Below, in pieces: positions 28,301 to 40,300 of a DNA stretch of 64,000 bases; the stretch's first letter is position 1, and each line of letters opens with the position of its first letter. Both the position numbers and the translations under genes were made by a program. Source of the stretch: Rhynochetos jubatus (taxonomy: Eukaryota; Chordata; Aves; Eurypygiformes; Rhynochetidae); NCBI GenBank assembly GCA_027574665.1, contig CM050690.1:66001905-66065904 (forward strand), given 5' to 3'. Under the pieces are notes generated by a model, which had not been told where the DNA came from, did no database searches, and saw only the letters and a program-made list of their open reading frames with translations.

Positions 28301-31300
28301 TTCTTCTCATTCCCCTCTCCCCGTACGGTGGATCCTGATGCATGACAAGAAGCAAGTCTGAATCGTGCAGACTCCTGCACTGCATGATCAGAGTATAAAA
28401 TGCTTGTCACCCTCCCAATCACAAATGCGACTGTGGAATGTGATGGCACATCTCACTGGGGGGAGGCTCCCAGCCCTGCCTGCTCTAGCAACGTGCCGGG
28501 GGGCTTTACTGCACCATCTGCACCATCAGGATGCTGCAAGGATTTGCTGCCTTGCTTTGCCAAAGGCGCCTTGACTCAATCAAGGCAGTAACTGCAGGTT
28601 TTACGGACATGACTTAGCCTAAGAGACTTACACTAGCCTGTTACCCTACCTCCTGGGCAGGCTTTGTAGCCACTGCTGGTCCCCAGGCTAATGGAATGGT
28701 ACCAGTACCCTGTCACCGTGGCAAGGTAAGAATGTCTACAAAAGGTGCAGTGACAGCAGCTGAACACAAAGCTGGCTCATTGTAGGTGAAGGGCATCTTT
28801 ACATACAGAAGCTCCACCAGCTTATCTTAGAATCAGTGCAATTAAACTGGTACAAGCCAATTTAATTAAACCAGATGCTCTCATGTGGACTCAAGAGAAA
28901 GTATCATGGTTAGCTTGCATCTGAACATTTGCCAGTGCAAGCTAATCCACTTCTGAGAGGTTTAAACCCACATGTGTGTTCCTTTTCAAATTTGCACTAG
29001 CTTAGCTAACCTGTTACTAAAATGACAACTTCAATCAAACTAGAACAAGTTTCACCAGGCTAATTATTTAGGCATTTTTAGAACCATTAATCTCTTTTAC
29101 TAATCAGCTTGGTTTGCTGATTGTGGTGATGAGACTTGCCTACCCTACCTTTGATTGTAAAATGCTATTTGGGCAATCCACGTACCAAGGACTAGTAAGG
29201 CTGTAGTGGATGCCTGCTTAATACATGGAGTACTAAGTAGCAAGTTCCTTAATCAAAGTCTTTTTATCTTAACAACTTCACGATTTGTCCTAAAACAATT
29301 AAAAAGCATTACACCTGTGTATGTTTTCAGCTCCTGATCCTGCTGCCCACTGGTCTTTGCTAGTGTGAGGACAGAAGTCATCCTACACTGCCAGCTGCAG
29401 AAAAATGGGAGCTCGTGCACTGCCATCCAACCGCTCATTGCCAGCTTGCCAGCTCGTGCACTGCTGCAGTTGCTGACTTGCCATGTCTCACCTGAATTGC
29501 TCAACTGTGAAGGAAAACACCACCTTAATCCACTACACCAAAAGTGCACCATTGGGCCCTAAGACTTCTAGCTGTTGCATTTTTACATGCTGCTCTACAA
29601 CTCTCGCAATAGAGAATTAAGACGCCAAGACAGATCAAAACTAGTGTTGTGCAACATGAGAAATAAAACCCAGATAGCTTAGTGCTTCTCACTGTCATGA
29701 AATCTACAGTCCTTCAAGGAATTTTCAGTGTAATGCAGTGATCAGATAGGTGGACTCTTCCACTCATTTTAGTAGCCACCATCAATAATTGCCATACGAT
29801 CTACATATCTTTGAGTGTTCCGGTAAAACACAAGAATAAAGAAAGTTTATGCAGTAAGAGCTATTTTTACTAACATGGAAACTTATTGTCAAAGATTATA
29901 TATCCCTTCGAAGTGATATAATTTTCTTTCCACAACTACAGATCTTCCAAGATATTTTCATTTCATTCTCAATGAAGAAAGAAGAGGGTGTTTAACCACT
30001 GATTAACATTTTAAGATGGTAATTCAAAAGCTATTCTAACTAGGAATCGTCAAACAGCCAATAAAGTGTACGTGAAACAGCAAGAGTGACTTCAGCTCTC
30101 CCTGTCAAAAGAAAAAAAAACTAAGGCAAAAAGCCCTGGGAAAGGATTTGGAGGGATAAACAAACCAAGTACTGTTTTGCAGACACAAACAGGGAATGTG
30201 TTTTTTTTCCAAAAGTTCCTGTATTTCTCTTCTACTCATTTTCTCCTCTACCATCAACAAGCTTGCAAAGTAGCATGCGATTGTTTTAGCAAACTCTATT
30301 GCTTCCACTGCTACCAAGCCGCCCTCATTCCTAGGACTATTCATTCTGAGAGGTGGCAAACTGCCCATACTACTTGTTAATTAAATAAATTGTTGATTAC
30401 CATTATTAAATGCATCCTTGTTGCTTTTGCAGGAAAAAGACATCTGCTGGTAAGGACCAGTGGACTTCCACAGTGCACTGGTTAATGGTGGCTGACAAGA
30501 AGTGTCCATTTTGAGGTCCACCTGATTTTCACTAGTCCTTGATATATCAGAATTTGAGATGTTCAGCCCATAGACACCATCCTCATAAACAAGAGAAGAA
30601 TCTGATCTGTTGAGACTGCTTAGAGACACACACACTACAGCTTCATTTAAGTAGAATGTATTTTCGCCATGTAAGCTGTCCGATTGATTATGTCCCATTA
30701 TCTGTAGAGGGGGGAGAAAAAGAAACAGAGAACAGCATTTTCACCTTCCAGCACCAGAATCACAGAATATCCCGAGTTGGAAGGGACCCATAAGGATCAC
30801 TGAGTCCAACTCCCTGCTCCTCGCAGGACTACCTAAACTAAGCCATATGACTACGGGCATCATCCTGAAGAAGCCTTGTACCAGGATAAATAAAATTGAC
30901 TGCCGGAATGAGGGCTTCCTAACAAATATTCACCTAATTTCCCAGAAGTTAACCTCAAGACATGCTAAAATGGATGCGCGTTTAGGAATAAACAGCAACA
31001 ACCTAGTACATTTTGCTTTAGCTGCCCCCAAAACACAGGAAAACTCGGTAATAATTGTGAAATAGCAAGTAACAAAGGGCTGCTGCCTGGGATGCACCAA
31101 GCTCTGCTGACTCCTTTCAGGGGGTTAATATTTTGCCTCACAGCTCAACGAGGTTCCACTTCACATATGTAAATCTGTGTACACTACAATCCAAAAATAA
31201 CACTTTACCTCACGTAGACTGGTAATCATAGAGAACAGGACTACAGCAGTCAAACGAGGGATGGCAAAGAGCATTCAGCTAGCAGCCATGGCTCCCAGGG

Positions 31301-34300
31301 GCTGAAAATGCAACTCCTGCAAAGACTCCCTGCCTGCAGGTGTTTATCAAAGCCAAGCACACAAAAGAGCAGGAGTAGTAGTGTGAGTTACTGCAATGTT
31401 TGGCCATCCAAAACTAACTAGATTCAGTGTAATGGCAAAAACATTGGGCTGGCAATGCTGGCTGACTGGCAATCACTCAGTTCTGCTGCTGCAAGGAGTA
31501 TGGTAGTGGAAAATGCAGGGCAAAGATGATCCCATGGTACGGAATGCATCCAAAGCCATGTAGTTTACTTGAAATAAAAACACAAGTAGTTTTACACATG
31601 AAATATTTGATTAAGAACTCTTTGACACTTAGCATGTAATTATTTTGCCTCTCCATCTGTGCTATCTTAGTCATCCCTGCATCAGGCTATCATTCTTCAA
31701 CTTCCAATCCTCAAAAGATTTCAGAAGTCCCATCCATTAAAGCGGATAGGCAAGTTCAGTTTTGGTTTTATCATCCAGTTCTTAAGCACTGCCAAACAAG
31801 TCAAAATTGTACCACAAGCTATGCTAGCCTTCATTGTTTGGGCTGGGCAAGCATATATGGATAAGTTGTGTTCACACAGTGTTCACAAACGCCAGATGAA
31901 AAGGGGGAGGTCAGAGGCCAATCCTTCACCACCTCATGCAGGCACAGGTTTAGACACCAAATGGTCACTGCCCATTATGGGTCAGTTGGCAGCTGAAAAA
32001 CTAGGCAGATGATGGCCTGAAGAAAGGCTCTACAGATTTTCTTGTGAAAATGAAAACCTGAGAGGAAAAAAAAAACAAAACCTGTTCGGGTCAGTGAGCT
32101 TCCATCACATGCAAAAGCCAAGCAAAATGTTTTGATTTTCAGGTGCTTTAGAGAATGGTCATAGGAATCAAGAATGTACCCACTGAGGCAGGGACTATAG
32201 GCCAGGTCCCACCTGGCAGGTGAGAGCCCAGACAGGTGAGTTCAGGGTGAGCCTCTATCCTTCACCCTCAACAAAAACTTAATCAAATACTTAAGCAGCT
32301 GCAGAGCTACCTTAAATTGCATCGCCTAATAATGACCATCTCCAAGGAATTATACTGACAGAGATGCAGCCACACACCAACAGACAGCAGGGCCCGACAG
32401 GTGGGGTTCACAGGTGTTTCCACTCCTGGTGCAGCCACTGTTCCTCACTAGAGACAGTGCTGTTGACCAGGAAAAAGGACAGCAGCCAAAGACTTCACTA
32501 AAAGCTTTATATGCCTCATTACAGTAACTTAGCTTTCCTACAAGAGGCAGGAGACATAATGTATCTCGCAAACACAGCAGCAAAGTAGAATAAAACACAC
32601 ATTCTCACACTTAAGACTTCCATCTACAATCGGTCTGAATTTGGCTTCTGTAGGGCACCCAGCTTAAAATCACAGGATGTCAAAATGGGAGGGGCCTCTA
32701 GAGTTCATCTGGTCCAACCTCTCTGCTCAAGCAGGGCCACCCAGACCAAGTTGCCCAGGGTCATGCCCAGACAGCTTTTGAATATCATGAAGGACTCTAC
32801 AATCTCCCTGGGCAACCTGTGTCAGTGTTCAGTCACCCTCACAGGATGTAAGTGCTTCCTGGTGTTCAGAGGGAACCCTCTGTGTTTCAGCTTGTGCCCA
32901 CTGCCTCTGGTCCTGTCACTGGGTGCCACTGAAAGGAGTCTGGCTCCATCCTCTTTGCAACCTCCATTTACGTATTGATATACATTAAGAACCCCCATGA
33001 GCTGCCTCTTCTCCAAGCTGAACAGCCTCAGCCTTTCCTCATAGGAGAGGTGCCCCAGTCCTTCGAACATCTTTGTGGCTCTTCACACACACACACACGC
33101 TCCCACCTGTGGCTCTACATATCTCTTGTACTGGGGAGCCAGAACTGGACATAGTACTCCAGGGGAGGGAAGGATCACCTCCCTTGACCCACCACAAATA
33201 CCTGGCCTAATGCAGCCCAGGAGACCATTAACCATCTTTGTGGCCAGGGCACATTGTTGGCTTATATTTGACTTGGTGTGCACCAGGACACACAGGCCCA
33301 TTTCTGCAAGGCTGCTTTCCAGCTGGGTAGCCCCCAGCATATACTGATACCTGGGATTGTTCCTTCCCAGGGTCAGGACTTAGCACTTCCCCTGATTAAA
33401 CTTCATGAGGTTCAAACAAAGCCCTTGGACGTTGGCCCTTGGATGCCTGAACCTCCACTTCCCACATGCTCACTTGTTAAATTACCAACCTACAAAACCC
33501 AGATGTTCTAGTCTATTTATCACACAAAGTCTCTCTAGGTCTGCAGTCGGGAATATAATTACGGTGGGGAACCACGCACCTCATAGTTCCGCGTGGATGA
33601 CAACAGGCTGCTCTGTTGACCATGCTTCCAGTGCCAGAGGAGCTTCTTCTGCATTTTCACGCTGTCTCTTTCTCTCTCCACCATTCTCTGGCCCTCCTGC
33701 AGCCTCTCCAGGCTCTGCTGGTACTCCTGCAGCTGCAACGCCAGTGCCTGTCGGCTCCTCTCCAGCAGCTCCTCCTGGCACCCGCACTCCCTCTCCCGCT
33801 GCCCCAGCTGGCCCTCCCTTGCCTCCTGCTCCCGCTGACGCTGGTCGCATTCACGCAGCCACCGCTGCTGCTCTTGCTGAAACTGCTGCTTCAGTTTATG
33901 TATGTTGGCCAGCTCCACCCTTTGTTTTTCCAGATTCCGGTATTTTTCTTGTTCCAGAAGGAGGTTTAGCCGAGAACCATGGCCTCGACCAGTCTTCTCA
34001 TTCTCTTGCAGGAGTAACCTATGGAGTTCTCTGTGGCTGTCCTGGATAGCTAGTGCTGCCTAGACATCACAACAAAATCAGACACAAATGTTTAAATATT
34101 AGCATTAATCCACTGCTGTATTTCTACATAGAAGCATTATATAAAATTGCTTCAACCTCCCGTCATGTCAGCGCTTAATGCTTTTTGGGATGTTATTCAT
34201 CATGCATGTGGAGAAAATTCTTTGTTCGTGCCTTTACCAAGAGTCTAAAAGCATTCAACCATTTCAAACACTTTTAGCAAGGCTTCTGGTTTACACAGTA

Positions 34301-37300
34301 TTACTATATAGGTTTTTGTTACAGCTGTGCATATGCACTTCAGTTACAGCTGGGGTCCTGTTCCATCAGAGGATGTTAAGACACATAGGAAAAACGATTT
34401 TTCTTGTTTAAAGAGGGCATTAAGGCACTGAAAAAGCTACACTCAACAAAGTATTCCTAACACAGATGTGGCTTACACAGATACAACTGTACTGATTCCA
34501 GTACAGCTCACTCCAACCCTAAAGCTCTCCATGCTAACCTGCAACAGCGCAGTCCTACTAACATCAGTCCTACAGGCACCTGCCAACACAGCCGTGTTAT
34601 CAGGACGGTACCGCTACATGCACCTGACCGAGATCTGTGTCACAGCAGAAATCTGCAGCATAGCAATGATTTCAGTTTTGATGTTTCAACAGTTTTGTTG
34701 TTCCAACAGAGAACGCTGTATTTCGTCCTTCACAAGGATGTTGTGACATTGCATTAAAGATTGTGACATCCTCCAATAACACAAAAATAAATAGCTGGGA
34801 TTAAGAAGAAAGAAAAACAAGAAAGCCCTAGATCTGCTGAGGCACTTACTGCACAGCCTATCGTCAAAAGCTGACATGGGAATCTACTTTAGCAGACATT
34901 CCCAGAGAATTCCCACAGCCCCGTTACTCCATGCCGTCCACCCCAGAGTGAGTTTTTATTTTATGCAATGTGCAATTCCCACTTTTCTTGGCTCTTCCTC
35001 CAGTATTGGGTCTGTTCCAGTGATTTGTAAACAGGGCAACAACATGATCCTCTGCTTGCTTCTCTGCACATATACTGCCAAATTACTGTCTGCAATTTTT
35101 AAAAAATTTTGCCTGAATTACAAGCTGTTTATTTTGCTTTTGCATTACTTCAATCCACTTAACTTCTAAGACCAAGGCTTCCAGGATTATTAAGAAATAT
35201 ACTAATGTCAAGAGGGTCTAAAAATTAAACATACTCAAATTAAACTTTTTATAATAAAACTATAAAACTGCACATAAATAAGAAAAAATAAGTTAAAACA
35301 TACAAACTCAGCATGAAATAGGCGAAAACTTCAGACTAAGGCCCTGCAAAATATACACAATTGAGACTGAAATATCTAAAATGGGTTGAGTTTGCTACTT
35401 AAGTGGCAGAGGCAACGTTTACTAGTAGCCAGATGTATATTCCAACAAAATACTCACATTATTCAATACTTTGAACTATAATTTCAGAAATCTGTATGTG
35501 AAATGATGTAAGTTCAGTTAGAGTCATGATTTCACTTTACCCCTACATTTTTTGGACTGCACAGACATACTTTTTTTCAGGGGGAGTGACTGATCTCCAA
35601 AAAAGCATTGTTCAGTTCTTAAAAAAAAAACCCACCACTGATGTAGAATAAAAATATATTATATGACAACTTATGCAACAGTTGGAAGAGATAAGTATAC
35701 ACTGACATAATGTCTGAAAGTAGGGCAAGATGAAAACAAACCTTAAGAAATAAATTATTAAGACTAATTACAAAGTTAGCAGTGGAGTAGTCACCTGTAT
35801 GCTGTACAAGAGACGAGTTAAGTTCTGGATTGCTTGTACAATCTGGAAATAAAAGAGAATGATTTTCAAAGGTTTGACCACTGTTAACTAAATAGTTACT
35901 ACATTCTGTCTGGGGTTTAAATAAACTCACCTCTGTCCCTGTAGATCCTGGGAAACTCATACTTCCTCCCTAAAATAAACACATGTTGCTTTAAAAAGTA
36001 GTTTTTAATTGTAGAATTGTATGATCTAGGTAATTTATTTTTTTAAAACTAGTGGAGACATTCATATTGCTAATATATGCAGTGCTGTGTCAAACCTTTT
36101 TGTGAGTATGTGAAAAAAGACAGAAGCAATAACCTACAAAGACTAATAATTCATCAACACTGCAGTTTCCGTGGAAATCACTAGAGATTCTAAGCACAAC
36201 TGTAAAAACAAAAATATTTCATCCACAATTTTAATCCTCTCGTGAGTAAGGCTACACAGAAAAGACATTTCCATTCATTCTTTGTTTACTTGACAGTTTT
36301 GAAATACAGTAACCAGACTTCTGTATATACAGCACAATGCGTTTAGATTATAGTAGGATGAAACGGCTCTTCAAAAATAGAGATATTAATGTAGCAAGAA
36401 GCCAGCAGAAGTCACGTTAGTGGTTTACAGTGTATGCCTTAGATGCGCTGTGCAGTGCTGAGCAAAGGCTGCGTGCCCGCTATACTCTGCAAAACTCACC
36501 AGCATGGCTACTATTGTCCGCTGCAGCAAGGTTCAGCCACTGCACACTTTCTACACTGCTGCCTTTTCCTAAGAAGCTTTCTAAATTTATGGGGTGAAGC
36601 CACCCATAATCCCTTCAGCATGAAGAACAGCTCCTCTGAGAAAGATACAGTGAGACGGTGGAGAAATAAAACACAATTCCTTCTGAGGCTATGCGGAAAA
36701 GACTTCCTGTATGGTTTTCCTGATTTTTTTTCAGAGGAGCAAAGGAGGGTTTGGGGAACATTTCCTCTCTTTCTGATTCTCCTAAGTTCTCAACTGGGTC
36801 TCATCTTCCAACACAGAGAGCGAAGCAGCTGCTCCATTTAGCTGTGATAACTGAAAATGAAGATGAAAAAGGCCAGGCCCTGAAACACCGCTCAGTACAG
36901 ACAAGCTAGGGGCAAAGGGAGCACCAGCTGTGGCGTTTCCTCCACTCCCCTCTCCCTCTCCCTTCAGTATTTTCCTCCATTCACTCTCCACATCTTCACC
37001 TCCTCCTCCGCTTCTCACTGCACCCAGGAGCCACAAAACTGCTCAGCTCTGCTGTGAGAAGCAGAGGACTTTGTGTGGATGCCTCTGTACAGCACAAGGA
37101 CTGACGCTTTCCCTGTGCCGGACAGCCAAGATGAGCAGCAGGCAAGGGGGAAGAGCAGGGCCAAGAGGGAGAGAGGGGAGGAGGAGATGCCGGCAGGGGG
37201 AGGAAGCCCGAGTATACAAAGGAGAGCCCACATGCTGAACAAGAGTGGGGTTTCTTTCAGGTTTTTAAGCCCTTTTAAATTTAATAAAAGAGGTGTACTG

Positions 37301-40300
37301 GGGGATTAAAGGCTTAGCTGGCTTTGGCATGGCCAAGGGGTAGCAAGTGGCCAGCCCAAGTGCCTGTGGTCTCCGCCCTGCAGCATCACTTATGTGCTGG
37401 GGGATGAGCCCAAGGCAGGTTTAGTCAAACTAGCCAGGGCGACGACAGCATTGCAGCTGCACTGCTACGGCTTACAGCACATGCCTTGTAAGTAGAGCTA
37501 GGTCAGAAGCAAGGCATGACGCTGTTTAACCTGTGCTGCAGACCACTGTCACCCCCCTGCCACCCTTCCCTAGCACCGTGGTTCACAGCGATGCGCAGCA
37601 GTGGAGATGAGGACGGTCAGATCCCAGGGCAGGCTGCGTGCACAGTGCTTCAGACAATCCCCCCGCAGATGTGATCACAAGGCAGGAGCAGGGTGTGCAG
37701 GATGGGGACCACCTCCCACTGCTGCCTGCTTGAGACACCATGTGTTGCACAGGCAACGAACTTCCTACTAACGCTTGATCAGAATTTAATCCCGGAGGTG
37801 GAGGCTTTCATTCCGTCTTTCAGGCTCTTGGTACCCCCGGCTAGTGGGTCTGGGCCCGGTGCTGCCACCTCACAACTCCCCACAACTGCAGACCCAGCGA
37901 CCAAAGGCAGGCAGCAGAACACCCTCCGCCCCGCAAAGCCCTTGCCTTGCCTCTTTTCTTGGCTCGTTCTGCCACCTCCTGGTTAAATCTGATTCTGACA
38001 TGGTAAGACGAGTCTTCACCAAGGAACAGGCCAGACCAGAATAGTAAATTAGGGTGGAAGAGTTCGGTACAGACCCCTCTAGTGCAGCTGCAGCTCAAAG
38101 CAGGGCTAGCTTCAGGGGTAGATGAGTCTGCCTGGGGCCTCCTCCAGTCAAATCTGGGAAACCTCCAAGGGTGGAGACCCCACAACCTCTCTGGACAACT
38201 TGTTCCTGCTTGATCACCCTGTCAGTGATGGGTTTTTTTCTCCTTACATACAGTCAGAATGTCCCTTACTGCAATTTCCCTTGTAATCGTAGATGGTGAT
38301 CCTTTTGATGTGCAATTCTGAGAAAAGCCTGTCTTTGACAAGTCTATAACACCAATGACAATGTTTTCATATGAAGCCACTGGAGCATTTTATTGGCTAG
38401 ATCTGAACCCCTCTGTCCCCTATAAGGTTATTTTATTTCCCCCCACTTAGCTTCTGTGCTCCATCACTTAGCCTTTTGATTTCATCGCGTTTTCCCCATG
38501 CACACTCTTCTTCCCACTTCCTTCTAACACAGCAGACTGGTAGGTAAGATGACCTAGAGCTAAACATGAGGCAAGGTTATAGGGAGATTAGTGTATTAGC
38601 AAGAGTCTTCCAGAAATAGCTAGGAAAAAAACCCCAAGGTTTCAGGCACAGAAGCCCTCTTTCAGACCTGATGCAAAGACAGTACGCTAATGCTAAGTAT
38701 CTCCTTTTCTAGCCAACCTTGCTTTCCATTTCAAACCATGTATCTTCTATTCTTGTCTCTCCCTTTTATTCCTTTTGTGGTCCTGCTTCTCCAACTAAGG
38801 ACTCCACAATTGCAGTTCAGTTTATTTCCACACAGTAATTCATACTGCTCTTACTCTAACACTCCACTGCTACATGAAATCTGCCATTCATCATTTTGCT
38901 CAGAACTGACTTTTATTCTGCTTTTTCCCCAGATATGCTTATGAGTTATACGACTTTGAAAAAAGGGGAGTTTCTCTTCTATTCTCTAATAGCTCCAAGT
39001 TGTTTTCATTCAAAATTCTGAAGCAAGCTGGTGTAAAACAATCCATCCTATTATATGTGCTTCTTTTCAGGACGAAGTTCTTCCAACACATAAGTCTTCC
39101 TTGCATTAGCTGAGGACTCTGTCATTGCAGGAGACTTTCATCATCCTGTGAATAGGAGGAGGGAGTAGAGGGAATACTGTTGTCAGCTCCATAGAGATGG
39201 ATGTATTGAATGATGACAGCAGAGAACCAGGCTCTTAAGTGGCCCATAAAAGCAGTACAAAAACATTGTGGCTGTTACTACAACTCACCAATCTCACCTG
39301 ACAGAAAAATTGAGAAAAATCTCACCAAACTCACCTGACAGAAAAATTGTTCTGTGTTTGGATTGTTTATTATTGCTTTTTTTTTTTTAATTAATGATTA
39401 ACTGCAGTGACCTCTGTTAAATTGAATTATCTGAATATGGGTGAAATGTGCCTATCCTGTGCTTTGTGTTTTGGAATAGCCTTTAGACACCCCATAAAAA
39501 TTTGGACAGCATTTACATTCACAGTGTCCAGAGTGCTATGTGCAACGCAGGAAGAAAAATCAGTTACAATACCTTATCCTCTAGACTGGCACCTCCCATT
39601 TCCTTTTCAACACTGAGATCAACTTCAGATGATTCTTCAACTTCTTTTATTTCTTCATCTAACAAATAAAGCCCCAGTAAAACGCAACAGAAAGTATCAT
39701 ATATTCTGACTAGAGAAACAAAGGGCACACTGTTTTACAGCTACTCACAGGATGCTGAAAATAGAAATTTACATAATCTGGAGATACGTAATAGATTCCA
39801 GGCTGAGGAAAAACAAAATTTGAAAGCCTGGATAGGACAGGTGGGACAATCCAGTTTTCCTACCTTGAAAATTAGTAGCGTTTCACTTATGAAAGTTTGC
39901 AGATGAGAATAGCCACATCACTAAAAATGCTCTGCAGCAATGGTTTTTACAGGACTTTATTTGCATTTTTGTTGCTAGAATTCCATACTATACCTTTTCC
40001 AGCTGAAATTTTTGGAATGTCAATCCTGGTTTTCAGGTCTTGTGACAAAAACTGGCTGACTTGTGGAATGGTCTATACTACAACACAGATTTCCTGTGGA
40101 GCTGAGCAACAATGACAAGAAAGCATATAGAAATATGCAAACTTGACTTAATATTGCTGAACGCAGGCATGTGCTACAGGAAAGGTGCAGTGGATGCAAA
40201 CTATCCATTTACTTCACTGAAGTTTTATGACAATTTACACTATCTAAACATTTGCCCAAAGACAACTTATTATTTTCTATTGATTCTGCCACAGACTGAG

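Larger units (their letters stand above)
13339..30400 (-). other. ARHGEF28: Last intron of ARHGEF28 (17 kb)
   Basis: A GT-AG intron from gtaatc at 30400 to gtgttacag at 13339. It contains two CR1 copies (18441-18545 and 21602-22113), G-rich tracts at 14754-14780, 14867-14884 and 21810-21832, and a short AATT/AACT simple repeat at 23383. The rest is unique sequence. No additional coding exon was recognised, although unannotated alternative exons cannot be excluded. Confidence 0.85.
30702..33579 (-). other. ARHGEF28: ARHGEF28 intron between exons W and X
   Basis: About 2.9 kb, more than 30 percent CR1 from two minus-strand copies (30756-30880 and 32666-33480). The remainder is unique sequence with no exon recognised. 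Confidence 0.85.
35970..39572 (-). other. ARHGEF28: ARHGEF28 intron between exons T and U
   Basis: About 3.6 kb. It holds an old CR1 fragment near 38145-38330 and a short tandem duplication at 39284-39349. The part at 36880-37240 is rich in purine and pyrimidine blocks, with no supported coding content. No additional exon recognised. Confidence 0.75.

Noticed and set aside
33405-34049. 214-codon plus-strand open frame, the longest in the window
   Set aside because: It overlaps the coiled-coil exon of ARHGEF28 on the opposite strand. Its Pro/Ala/Ser-rich translation is what antisense of a CAG/GAG-rich exon gives.
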